From Dysgonamonadaceae bacterium (GTDB lineage Bacteria > Bacteroidota > Bacteroidia > Bacteroidales > Azobacteroidaceae), in assembly GCA_031272085.1 (NCBI GenBank), contig JAISUN010000138.1:1-42582 (forward strand): a DNA stretch of 42,582 bases. The letters run 5' to 3'. Position numbers and translations under genes: made by a program. The notes beneath the pieces were generated by a model. It was not told where the DNA came from. It did no database searches and worked only from the letters and a program-made list of their open reading frames with translations. Each line of letters opens with the position of its first letter. The stretch's first letter is position 1. Below, piece after piece: positions 26,135 to 33,738 of the stretch.

Positions 26135-26160
26135 AATTATTTTTTCGGATAACAAACAAA

Positions 26161-26192
26161 AAAAGCGAAAAAATCATTTTTTTTCCGCTTTT
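26161..26192. terminator. AT-rich imperfect hairpin upstream of the RRM promoter
   Basis: AAAAGCG (26161-26167) pairs with CGCTTTT (26186-26192), followed inward by one mismatch and an A5/T5 stem. It could be a secondary terminator or simply a symmetrical AT-rich element. Confidence 0.35.
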
Positions 26193-26320
26193 TCGCCCTT
26201 TTTTAACAAAATTTTAACTTTTCCCTTCGGAAATTTGCCTTTGTAGGACTGCTATATATCGCATATTTATAAATTTATTTTTGATTTTGAAAAATATTTG
26301 GCGATTTATTTAAAAACAAA

Positions 26321-26358
26321 AAAACGGCAGTCCGCATTTTTGCAGAACTGCCGTTTTT
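26321..26358. terminator. Bidirectional terminator after oadB
   Basis: ACGGCAGT (26324-26331) pairs with ACTGCCGT (26347-26354), with an inner GCA/TGC extension. T-runs follow on both strands (TTTTT on plus; TTTTTTTG on minus). It should end the oadB operon on the minus strand. Confidence 0.85.
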
Positions 26359-26373
26359 CAAAGCAAATTATTT

Positions 26374-27528
26374 TTATCCCAAGAATCCCAGCAAGACGCC
26401 GGCAGCCACAGCCGAGCCGATAACTCCGGCTACATTCGGCCCCATTGCGTGCATCAAGAGGTAGTTCGAGGAATCGTATTCCAGACCTACAACCTGCGAA
26501 ATACGCGCCGAGTCGGGAACGGCCGATACTCCGGCGTTTCCGATAAGCGGGTTGATTTTGTTGTCTTTCGACATAAAAAGGTTGAAGAATTTCACAAACA
26601 GCACGCCGGCAGCCGTCGCAATGACGAACGACATGGCGCCAAGTCCGAAAATCTTTACCGAATCCCATGTCAGGAACTGGGTTGCCTGCGTAGAGGCTCC
26701 AACGGTAATTCCGAGCAGCATCGTGATTGTATCAACCAGCGGGCCGCGGGCTGTTTCGGCCAATCGGCGGGTAACGCCCGATTCTTTCAGCAGGTTGCCG
26801 AAGAAGAGCATACCGAGCAGCGGAAGTCCCGAAGGCACGAGGAAACAGGTCAAAAGCAGTCCGAAGATGGGGAAAAGGATTTTTTCGGTCTGCGAAACTA
26901 CTCTTGGCGGTTTCATACGGATAAGGCGTTCCTTTTTGGTTGTCAGCAAACGCATTATAGGCGGCTGTATCACAGGCACTAATGCCATATAGGAGTAGGC
27001 CGAAATGGCGATTGCTCCCATCAGGTTAGGCGCTAATTTCGAGGAAAGGAAGATAGCGGTGGGGCCGTCGGCGCCTCCGATGATGCCGATTGCGCCGGCC
27101 TGATTCGGCTCAAATCCCATTGTGAGGGCGATGATATAGGCGCCGAAAATGCCGAACTGGGCGGCGGCTCCGATAAGCATCAACTTCGGGTTTGAAATCA
27201 GGGCGGAAAAGTCGGTCATCGCCCCTATTCCGAGGAATATTAGCGGCGGATACCATCCCGATGTAACTCCTTGATACAGAATATTCAGCACTGAACCTTC
27301 CTCGTAGATTCCGAGTTTCAGACCGGCGTCTTTGAAAGGAATATTTCCTATCAGGATGCCGAATCCGATTGGAATCAGAAGCATAGGTTCAAACTCTTTG
27401 GCGATAGCCAGATAAATGAAGAGCAATCCGACCAGAATCATTATGCCGTGTCCCAACGTGATATTGTCGAAGCCGGTATAAGTCCAGAATGTTGCGAGAT
27501 TGTCGCCCAAAAACGAGAAAAAGTCCAT
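26374..27528 (-). CDS. oadB: Sodium-pumping decarboxylase, beta subunit
   Basis: A 384-residue integral membrane protein of the OadB/MmdB family with about ten helices. It decarboxylates the carboxybiotin of the carrier protein and couples this to Na+ export. The signature GIIGGADGPTAIFLSSKLAP lies at residues 148-167, with the conserved Asp154 in the position of the Na+-binding aspartate; a second conserved-looking stretch is the C-terminal NYLLMHAMGPNVAGVIGSAVAAG. It starts four bases after the biotin carrier gene and is the last gene of the operon. Confidence 0.95.
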   Translation of the reverse strand: MDFFSFLGDNLATFWTYTGFDNITLGHGIMILVGLLFIYLAIAKEFEPMLLIPIGFGILIGNIPFKDAGLKLGIYEEGSVLNILYQGVTSGWYPPLIFLGIGAMTDFSALISNPKLMLIGAAAQFGIFGAYIIALTMGFEPNQAGAIGIIGGADGPTAIFLSSKLAPNLMGAIAISAYSYMALVPVIQPPIMRLLTTKKERLIRMKPPRVVSQTEKILFPIFGLLLTCFLVPSGLPLLGMLFFGNLLKESGVTRRLAETARGPLVDTITMLLGITVGASTQATQFLTWDSVKIFGLGAMSFVIATAAGVLFVKFFNLFMSKDNKINPLIGNAGVSAVPDSARISQVVGLEYDSSNYLLMHAMGPNVAGVIGSAVAAGVLLGFLG

Positions 27529-27532
27529 AATT

Positions 27533-27949
27533 TTATCCTATTATTACGAGGTCCGCACCTTCGAGGATGGAATCTCCCTTGTTTACTTTTACTTCCTTTA
27601 CTGTGCCGTCGCGGTCGGAATTGATTGCGTTTTCCATTTTCATTGCTTCGAGGACAAACAGTTTCTGACCTTTCTTCACGGCGTCGCCTGCCTTGCAGTT
27701 TACTTCGAGGATTATTCCGGGCAGCGGCGATTTTATTGCGCCTGCGCCGGAAGTGGTCTGCGGACGGGCAACCGGCGGGGTTGTCGTCTGCACCGGCCGT
27801 TTAATGGTAACCACCTGTTTCTTGGTCGGCTTGGCCATCTCTACCTTGTAGGGCGTTCCGTTGACCTCAACGTCGGCGATGGTATCTTCTATCGTGTTTA
27901 TAACTACCTTATAAACATTTCCGTTGATTGTATATTTAAAACTTTTCAT
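27533..27949 (-). CDS. Biotin carboxyl carrier subunit
   Basis: A 138-residue carrier protein. An N-terminal beta region (about 1-40) is joined by a Pro/Thr-rich flexible linker (about 45-70) to a biotinyl domain. The biotinylation site is EAMKM with Lys104. The lysine carries CO2 from the carboxyltransferase (MmdA) to OadB. Gene position between the OadG-type and OadB-type genes supports the gamma/delta role in a methylmalonyl-CoA decarboxylase complex. Biotin ligase is not in this window. Confidence 0.95.
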   Translation of the reverse strand: MKSFKYTINGNVYKVVINTIEDTIADVEVNGTPYKVEMAKPTKKQVVTIKRPVQTTTPPVARPQTTSGAGAIKSPLPGIILEVNCKAGDAVKKGQKLFVLEAMKMENAINSDRDGTVKEVKVNKGDSILEGADLVIIG

Positions 27950-27975
27950 ATAATTTGTTTTCTTGTTTTATTATT

Positions 27976-28938
27976 TTAACTCTTTACCGGCGTGTGCCTC
28001 AATGTGTAAATCTTGGAACTCCAAGGACTGTAACTGCTTGCGCTCTTCTTGATAGTAAGAATGGTGTGTTCTTCGTCGTGAAGTTCGGTGGCTTCGTAAA
28101 TCGCCATCGAGATGGCGGCTATCACTTCGCCCGACTGTTCGGCTACGCCTTTTGCTTCTTCGCTGCTCAATCCGGAAGATTTCATTACGCGGCGGTGGCT
28201 CAAATATACGGCTATTTTGCCTATCATCCTGAATATCAGGAACAAAAGCAGCAATCCGGAAAATACCACGCCCATTGCGGTAATTGTCATACCGGCTCCT
28301 CGGCTGTCGTTTTCCTTGAAATTTTCGATTTTCTCGTTTGTATCAAGGATTCTGTTGTTGGAACTCGGCGTTACGTAGCGGCCGTCGTTTACTTTGTCGT
28401 CGAAATAGACCCACAGTTTGTTTCCGCCCTTGTAAAGCGGATTGAGGCGCAATTCTTCGTCGAGGCGTTTTTGCGTCCATCCGTCTTCGATAAGGCCATA
28501 ACTTACATCGGCACGCTGTCCGGCCGGCACTGTGATTGAGTCAATCAGCGTACTGCCGTCGGAATCGAACAGGGCGATAAAGTTGGCATTTTCGGGCGAG
28601 AGGGTAAAGTTCAAGTGGAAAGTTCCGCGCGAGGGTATCCCGTCAGCCCAGAAAAGTGCGTGCTGGCGCGGTTTTATCTGCGTCAGGACGTCGCCTTTCG
28701 GAATCATATATTTCTTCGGCTTTTTGAGGTCGTCGGTCAGGTAGCAGCCGGCGACATTGACGGTTCCGGGCGAGGCGTTGTAAAGTTCAATCCACGAGTG
28801 CCGGGAACCGTAATCGTCAACAAAATTATCTTCGTTGACAACCAGGATTTCGTTTATTTTCATCGAGGTTGTGCGCTGCGCCTGCAAGCCGAAGGCGAGA
28901 AACAGCAGCGACAAACCTGTTATCAGTTTATGTTTCAT
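27976..28938 (-). CDS. OadG-type subunit fused to a periplasmic lamin-tail domain
   Basis: A 320-residue protein with an unusual build. A signal peptide (residues 1-20, ending GLQAQ) is followed by a lamin-tail-like (LTD) beta domain at about 26-150; its marks are KINEILVVNE, WIELYNAS, CYLTDD, HALFWADG and HLNFTLSPE. After a linker, one transmembrane helix (about 216-238) leads into a short cytoplasmic tail like that of OadG, the small membrane-anchor subunit of Na+-pumping decarboxylases. The normal OadG is only about 80-100 residues long. The predicted topology puts the LTD in the periplasm and the tail inside. It sits between mmdA (two-base gap) and the biotin carrier, which fixes its role in the complex. 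Confidence 0.85.
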   Translation of the reverse strand: MKHKLITGLSLLFLAFGLQAQRTTSMKINEILVVNEDNFVDDYGSRHSWIELYNASPGTVNVAGCYLTDDLKKPKKYMIPKGDVLTQIKPRQHALFWADGIPSRGTFHLNFTLSPENANFIALFDSDGSTLIDSITVPAGQRADVSYGLIEDGWTQKRLDEELRLNPLYKGGNKLWVYFDDKVNDGRYVTPSSNNRILDTNEKIENFKENDSRGAGMTITAMGVVFSGLLLLFLIFRMIGKIAVYLSHRRVMKSSGLSSEEAKGVAEQSGEVIAAISMAIYEATELHDEEHTILTIKKSASSYSPWSSKIYTLRHTPVKS

Positions 28939-28940
28939 AA

Positions 28941-30494
28941 TTATAATGGCAGATTATCGTGTTTTTTAGGCGGATTTACCTGCTTTTTGGCGGCTAACTG
29001 CTGCAAAGCGCGGATAATGCGGAAGCGGGTATTGCGGGGTTCGATAACGTCGTCGATATATCCGTATTTTGCTGCATTATAGGGATTTGCAAAAGCCTTT
29101 GTGTATTCGGCTTCGCGTTCGGCCAAAACTTTTGCCGGGTCGTCCGATTCTTTTGCTTCCTTGGCGTAGAGGACTTCCACTGCGCCTGCGCCGCCCATAA
29201 CTGCGATTTCGGCAGTAGGCCAAGCGTAGTTCATATCGCCGCGCAACTGCTTGCAACTCATCACGATATGCGCTCCGCCGTAGGATTTGCGCAAGGTTAC
29301 GGTAACTTTCGGAACGGTGGCTTCGCCGTAGGCATAAAGCAGTTTGGCTCCGTGGGTGATTACGCCGCCGTATTCCTGTCCTGTGCCGGGGAGGAATCCG
29401 GGAACGTCAACCAAGGTAACGATAGGAATATTGAAAGCGTCGCAGAAGCGCACAAACCGTGCGGCTTTGCGCGAAGCGTTGATGTCGAGTACGCCGGCCA
29501 AGGTTTTCGGCTGATTGGCAACGATGCCCACCGAGCGTCCGTTGAAGCGGGCGAAGCCGACGATGATATTTTTTGCGAAATCGGCGTGAACTTCCAAAAA
29601 TTCGCCCTTGTCGATGATTGCGCCAATCACTTCGTACATATCGTAGGGGCGGTTGGGGCTGTCGGGGATTATTTCGTTCAGAGAATCTTCCAGACGGTCA
29701 ATCGGGTCGGAATTTTCCACCATTGGCGGTTCTTCGAGGTTGTTCTGCGGCAAATATGAGAGCAGGCGGCGGATAAGCGCGATGCCGTCTTCGCCGCTTT
29801 CGACTACGAAATGCGAAACTCCCGAACGGCCTCCGTGTACTTCGGCGCCTCCGAGTTGTTCCTGCGTAACGTCTTCGCCGGTAACGGTTTTCACAACTTT
29901 CGGGCCGGTCAAAAACATATAACTGATGCCCTTTGCCATAATAGTAAAGTCGGTCAATGCGGGCGAATAAACCGCTCCGCCTGCGCAGGGGCCGAAGATT
30001 CCCGAAATCTGGGGAATAACGCCCGAAGCAAGGATATTGCGCTGGAATATTTCGGCATATCCGGCCAAAGCGTTTACGCCTTCCTGGATACGCGCACCGC
30101 CCGAGTCGTTAAGTCCGATAACCGGGGCGCCCATCATCATGGCCAAATCCATCACTTTGCAGATTTTTTGCGCCATCGTTTCCGAAAGCGAACCGCCGAT
30201 TACGGTAAAATCCTGGGCAAAAATATAGACCAAACGGCCGTCTATCGTGCCATAGCCCGTTACTACGCCGTCGCCCAAAAACTGCTTCTTTTCCATGCCG
30301 AAGTTGTGGCAACGATGCTGGACAAACATATCCAGTTCTTCAAAACTTCCCTCGTCCACCAGCATTTCGATTCGCTCGCGGGCAGTGTGTTTTCCCTGTG
30401 CGTGTTGTTTGTCGATGGCTTTTTCGCCGCCGCCGAGGCGGGCTTGCGCCCGAAGGTCGATAAGTTCTTTGACTTTTTCTAACTGATTGCTCAT
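28941..30494 (-). CDS. mmdA: Methylmalonyl-CoA decarboxylase / propionyl-CoA carboxylase carboxyltransferase subunit
   Basis: A 517-residue acyl-CoA carboxyltransferase with two crotonase-fold halves. It moves CO2 between (S)-methylmalonyl-CoA or propionyl-CoA and carboxybiotin. Family marks are [18 protein letters not shown] near residue 35, the [19 protein letters not shown] and [12 protein letters not shown] blocks, and the C-terminal-half [18 protein letters not shown] and [21 protein letters not shown]. With OadB, the carrier and the OadG-like subunit it forms a decarboxylase; the same subunit type is also used in carboxylases, so direction is not fixed by sequence. The epimerase gene just upstream supports methylmalonyl-CoA as substrate. 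Confidence 0.93.
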   Translation of the reverse strand: MSNQLEKVKELIDLRAQARLGGGEKAIDKQHAQGKHTARERIEMLVDEGSFEELDMFVQHRCHNFGMEKKQFLGDGVVTGYGTIDGRLVYIFAQDFTVIGGSLSETMAQKICKVMDLAMMMGAPVIGLNDSGGARIQEGVNALAGYAEIFQRNILASGVIPQISGIFGPCAGGAVYSPALTDFTIMAKGISYMFLTGPKVVKTVTGEDVTQEQLGGAEVHGGRSGVSHFVVESGEDGIALIRRLLSYLPQNNLEEPPMVENSDPIDRLEDSLNEIIPDSPNRPYDMYEVIGAIIDKGEFLEVHADFAKNIIVGFARFNGRSVGIVANQPKTLAGVLDINASRKAARFVRFCDAFNIPIVTLVDVPGFLPGTGQEYGGVITHGAKLLYAYGEATVPKVTVTLRKSYGGAHIVMSCKQLRGDMNYAWPTAEIAVMGGAGAVEVLYAKEAKESDDPAKVLAEREAEYTKAFANPYNAAKYGYIDDVIEPRNTRFRIIRALQQLAAKKQVNPPKKHDNLPL

Positions 30495-30509
30495 ATTTTT
30501 AAATAGATG

Positions 30510-30911
30510 TTAATTACAACATAATTCTGTCAATACGCCTTTGGTCGATTTCGGGTGCAGGAAAGCGATGTTGAGGCCTTCGGCGCCGCCGCGCGGGGCT
30601 TTGTCTATCAACTGAACGCCTTTCGATTCGGCTTCGGCGAGCGAAGCGGCGACGTCCTTTACCGCAAAAGCGACGTGATGAACTCCTTCGCCCCGTTTTT
30701 CGATAAACTTTGCGATGGTAGAATCTTCGGAAGTCGGCTCCAAAAGTTCGATTTTAGTTTGACCGACCTTGAAGAAGGCGGTTTTAACTTTCTGGTCGGC
30801 TACTTCTTCTATGTTGTAGCATTTCAGACCGAGTACATTTTCGTAGTAGGGGAGGCTGTCAGCAATGCTTTTAACGGCGATTCCCAGATGTTCGATATGA
30901 GAAATATCCAT
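30510..30911 (-). CDS. mce: Methylmalonyl-CoA epimerase
   Basis: A 133-residue vicinal-oxygen-chelate protein. It converts (R)- to (S)-methylmalonyl-CoA in the succinate-propionate pathway. The metal ligands expected for the family are visible: His8 (SHIEHLGIAV), His79 (GVHHVAF) and Glu129 (GVLTEL). It is the first gene of the operon, 15 bases before mmdA, and its promoter is divergent from that of hypC. Methylmalonyl-CoA mutase is not in this window. Confidence 0.94.
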   Translation of the reverse strand: MDISHIEHLGIAVKSIADSLPYYENVLGLKCYNIEEVADQKVKTAFFKVGQTKIELLEPTSEDSTIAKFIEKRGEGVHHVAFAVKDVAASLAEAESKGVQLIDKAPRGGAEGLNIAFLHPKSTKGVLTELCCN

Positions 30912-30946
30912 AATTTTGAATAATTTAGTTATAATTTTTCAGGCTG

Positions 30947-30954
30947 CAAAGGTA
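30947..30954 (-). promoter_or_regulatory. Bacteroidota -7 element for the mce-mmdA-oadB operon
   Basis: Minus-strand TACCTTTG, 35 bases before the mce start. No clear -33 TTTG at normal spacing. Confidence 0.6.
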
Positions 30955-30984
30955 CTATCATTTATGCAATTAAAAAAGTTTTGA

Positions 30985-31047
30985 GCGGTATTTTTTAATT
31001 TTTCGTTCATTTTTTTTGTTATTTTGTCCAAAAAAAATGATTACCGC
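30985..31047. repeat. Spaced inverted repeat between the mce and hypC promoters
   Basis: GCGGTA (30985-30990) and TACCGC (31042-31047) are perfect inverted repeats 51 bases apart. They lie between the two divergent -7 elements. It could be a shared operator or chance. Confidence 0.2.
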
Positions 31048-31057
31048 CAAGCCCTTC

Positions 31058-31088
31058 TTGAATATTTCAAAAACAATATGTAACTTTG
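31058..31088 (+). promoter_or_regulatory. Promoter of hypCDE
   Basis: TTG (31058-31060), 20 bases, then TAACTTTG (31081-31088), a good match to the Bacteroidota consensus, 16 bases before the hypC ATG. Confidence 0.65.
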
Positions 31089-31104
31089 GGGCAAAAATAA
31101 AAAT

Positions 31105-31350
31105 ATGTGTTTGGCAATACCCGGAAAAATATTATCCATCGACGCTTCGGTTCCCGAACTGAAAATGGCGCGGGTTGATTTTGGCGGCGTCATCAAGAAC
31201 GTTTGCGTGCAGTGGCTCGAATCGGTCGGCGAAGGCGATTATATCCTCGCCCACGCCGGAATGGCCATCTCGCAGGTCGATGAACAGCACGCGCAACAAA
31301 CCCTCGCCGACTTCGAGGCTATCGCTCAATCGCTTGAAACTCAACAGTAA
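31105..31350 (+). CDS. hypC: Hydrogenase maturation chaperone HypC
   Basis: An 81-residue HypC. The N-terminus MCLAIPGKIL is diagnostic: after Met removal, Cys2 holds the Fe(CN)2CO unit that is built with HypD and delivered to the large-subunit precursor. The remaining beta-barrel (VDFGGVIKNVCVQW, GDYILAHAGMAIS) fits the family. The stop overlaps the hypD start by one base (TAATG), so expression is coupled. Confidence 0.95.
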   Translation: MCLAIPGKILSIDASVPELKMARVDFGGVIKNVCVQWLESVGEGDYILAHAGMAISQVDEQHAQQTLADFEAIAQSLETQQ

Positions 31351-32444
31351 TGCAGTATATCGACGAATACCGCGACAGCGGCCGTATCAAGGCGCTTGCA
31401 GAAGCCATTGAGCGCGAAGCCCTTCATCCATGGCAAATTATGGAAATTTGCGGCGGACAGACGCATACTATCGCAAAATACCGGCTCGAAGAAATGCTTC
31501 CGCCTTCCGTCCGCCTGCTCCACGGCCCTGGTTGTCCTGTGTGCGTAACTCCTTCGTCCATAATTGATTTTGCGCTGGAAATCGCCAGGCAAAGCAATGT
31601 TATTTTTACTTCTTTCGGCGATATGCTCCGCGTCCCCGGCAGCAAGGCCGACCTTTTGCAGACAAAAGCCCGCGGAGCCGACATCAGGATTCTGTATTCG
31701 CCGCTGGATGCGGTAAATTTGGCCGCGGGCAATCCCGACCGCGAGGTGGTTTTTTTCGCTGTCGGCTTCGAGACGACCGCTCCCGTCCATCTTACGGCTC
31801 TGAAAGAGGCGGAACGCCGCGGACTGAAAAATTTTTCGCTGCTCTGTTCGCTGTTTGCCGTTCCTCCGGCAATAGAAATGCTTATGAATCAAGAAGATAA
31901 TGCTATCGATGGCTTTCTGGCGGCCGGCCACGTCTGCGCGGTAACAGGCAACAGCGACTACCGCGTTTTGACCAAAAAATACCATTGTCCGATAGTTGTT
32001 ACCGGTTTTGAACCGGCCGACCTGCTTTACGGCATTTATTTGTGTATCAAGCAGTTGGAAAGCGGACGCTCCGAACTCGAAAATGCCTATAAGCGTGCAG
32101 TTCCGGAAAACGGCAATCCCGCCGCCCGCCGCCTGATGGACGAATGTCTCGAAGCGGCCGGTCGCGAATGGCGGGGAATAGGCGCGATTCCCGAAAGCGG
32201 TTTTATTTTAAGGAAAAAATATGCCGGTTTCGACGCTTCCGAAAAATTCGGATTTTTGAAAAACAAAAAAAATCTTATTATCGAAAACGCTGACAATCAA
32301 TGTATTGCCGGCAAGATAATGAAAGGCGCGGCCGCAGTTTCCGACTGCCCGTTTTTTGGCGGCCTCTGCTCGCCCGAACACCCCGTCGGCGCTCCAATGG
32401 TCTCTGACGAAGGAGTTTGCGCGGCATTTTTTAAGTACAGGTAA
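31350..32444 (+). CDS. hypD: Hydrogenase maturation protein HypD
   Basis: A 364-residue HypD, the scaffold with a [4Fe-4S] cluster on which the Fe(CN)2CO cofactor is assembled with HypC. Cys34 in MEICGGQTHT and Cys62/Cys65 in HGPGCPVCVTP match the conserved residues that bind the iron of the cofactor precursor and act in redox. VIFTSFGDMLRVPGS and FFAVGFETTAP are other typical blocks. It overlaps hypC by one base and is followed by hypE after 15 bases. Confidence 0.96.
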   Translation: MQYIDEYRDSGRIKALAEAIEREALHPWQIMEICGGQTHTIAKYRLEEMLPPSVRLLHGPGCPVCVTPSSIIDFALEIARQSNVIFTSFGDMLRVPGSKADLLQTKARGADIRILYSPLDAVNLAAGNPDREVVFFAVGFETTAPVHLTALKEAERRGLKNFSLLCSLFAVPPAIEMLMNQEDNAIDGFLAAGHVCAVTGNSDYRVLTKKYHCPIVVTGFEPADLLYGIYLCIKQLESGRSELENAYKRAVPENGNPAARRLMDECLEAAGREWRGIGAIPESGFILRKKYAGFDASEKFGFLKNKKNLIIENADNQCIAGKIMKGAAAVSDCPFFGGLCSPEHPVGAPMVSDEGVCAAFFKYR

Positions 32445-32459
32445 AAAAACAAGAAATAT

Positions 32460-33503
32460 ATGGATTTTTCAGCAAATTGTCCCCTACCCTTTTCCGCTTC
32501 CGACCGCGTTCTTCTCGGACACGGCAGCGGCGGGCGGCTTTCGCATCAACTGATTAGCGAAATTTTTTATCCGGCCTTTGCAAATCCGCTCTTGGAGCAG
32601 GACCACGACGGCTGCGTTTTTCCGGTTGAAAAAGGCCGCTTGGCCTGCTCGACCGATTCGTTTGTCGTGAATCCCGTATTTTTTCCGGGCGGAAATATCG
32701 GCGATTTGGCTGTCAATGGCACGGTTAACGACCTTGCCTGCTGCGGAGCGCTTCCAAAATACTTGACGGCCGGGTTTATCCTCGAAGAAGGCTTGCCCCT
32801 GGCTGATTTGCAAAAAATAACGCTTTCGATGCAGGAAGCCGCCCTGAAAGCGGGAGTCAGCATCATTGCCGGCGACACGAAAGTTGTAGAGCGCGGGCAG
32901 TGCGACCGGATTTTCATCAACACGAGCGGGATAGGATTTGTTCCCGACGGCGTCGAAATTGCGCCTGCGAAAGCCGCTCCCGGCGACGCCGTTATTTGCA
33001 GCGGACAGATTGGAACTCACGGAATTACGATTTTGTCGGCACGCGAAAGTCTGGGATTTGAAACCGCGCTGAAAAGCGATACCGCTCCGCTGAATCATCT
33101 TATAAGCCGCTTGCTGGCCGAGATTCCCGATATTCATGTACTGCGCGACCCGACGCGGGGCGGAGTTGCCACTACGCTGAACGAAATAGCCCGCTCGGCG
33201 AATGTCGGAATCACGCTCGACGAGGCGCTGTTGCCCATTCCCGAAGCCGTAAAGGCAGCCTCTGAAATCCTTGGCCTCGAACCGCTTTACATTGCCAACG
33301 AAGGTCTTGTGCTTGTCATTTTGCCTGAAAATAAGGCAGTTAAAGCCGTTGAAATAATGCGCCGGTTCGACGAAGGCCGGGACGCAGCCGTTATCGGCCG
33401 CATAGATTCGGCCGGAAAAGCGCAGGTCAGGCTGAAAACCATTTACGGCGGCCACCGCATAATTTCGATGCTTGCAGGGGCGCAACTGCCACGGATTTGC
33501 TGA
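32460..33503 (+). CDS. hypE: Hydrogenase maturation protein HypE
   Basis: A 347-residue HypE, a PurM-like ATPase that dehydrates the carbamoyl group, placed on its C-terminal cysteine by HypF, to give the cyanide ligand. The C-terminal PRIC motif with Cys347 is intact. Other family marks are LGHGSGGRL near residue 19, STDSFVVNPVFFPGGNIGDLAVNGTVNDLA, and DPTRGGVATTLNEIA. HypF, needed to supply the carbamoyl group, and HypA/HypB are not in this window and must be elsewhere. The gene ends 235 bases before the hydrogenase, which has its own promoter. Confidence 0.96.
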   Translation: MDFSANCPLPFSASDRVLLGHGSGGRLSHQLISEIFYPAFANPLLEQDHDGCVFPVEKGRLACSTDSFVVNPVFFPGGNIGDLAVNGTVNDLACCGALPKYLTAGFILEEGLPLADLQKITLSMQEAALKAGVSIIAGDTKVVERGQCDRIFINTSGIGFVPDGVEIAPAKAAPGDAVICSGQIGTHGITILSARESLGFETALKSDTAPLNHLISRLLAEIPDIHVLRDPTRGGVATTLNEIARSANVGITLDEALLPIPEAVKAASEILGLEPLYIANEGLVLVILPENKAVKAVEIMRRFDEGRDAAVIGRIDSAGKAQVRLKTIYGGHRIISMLAGAQLPRIC

Positions 33504-33552
33504 AAATTAAAAAAACTATCGGCAAAACTTATTTTGTTTAAATAATTTTCAA

Positions 33553-33560
33553 TATCTTTG
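33553..33560 (+). promoter_or_regulatory. Possible distal -7 element upstream of the hydrogenase operon
   Basis: TATCTTTG followed by C matches the -7 consensus. The nearest TTTG (33533-33536) is only 16 bases upstream, so this is weaker than the element at 33650-33680. A second start site is possible. Confidence 0.4.
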
Positions 33561-33649
33561 CAACAATAGCATATTATTTCATATTTCATCCATATTTTTT
33601 AAAAGTTATTCCATTTTTGGTAAAGATTTATAAAAAAATGTAAAATTGT

Positions 33650-33680
33650 TTTGATTCTAAAAATAAAATCATTACATTTG
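33650..33680 (+). promoter_or_regulatory. Main promoter of the hydrogenase operon
   Basis: TTTG (33650-33653), a 19-base spacer and TACATTTG (33673-33680) match the consensus fully. The spacer contains a TGATT / AATCA inverted repeat (33652-33656 and 33667-33671), a position where a regulator could bind. The transcript start would be near 33687, which rules out nothing downstream but leaves about 50 bases before the ATG at 33739. Confidence 0.65.
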
Positions 33681-33738
33681 AAGCGGTTTTATCAAAGCCA
33701 ACAAAGAGGATTATTTTAGTTAACTTTTGCGTAATTAT

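Larger units (their letters stand above)
25991..26373. other. 383-base intergenic region between the RRM gene and oadB
   Basis: This AT-rich stretch has no credible gene. From left to right it holds the RRM leader (25991 to about 26120), with a GAATTAAA direct repeat near 26084-26099, then the RRM promoter. Next come an imperfect A/T-rich hairpin (26161-26192) and a region with a TATTTTTG -7-like match on the plus strand (26276-26283). Last is a strong bidirectional terminator (26321-26358). The segment GGACTGC (26246-26252) is the exact complement of GCAGTCC (26327-26333) in the terminator arm. Confidence 0.6.

Noticed and set aside
32484-33485. A 333-residue open frame on the minus strand
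   Set aside because: It mirrors hypE, which has all family motifs. The antisense product looks like low-complexity reverse-frame sequence.
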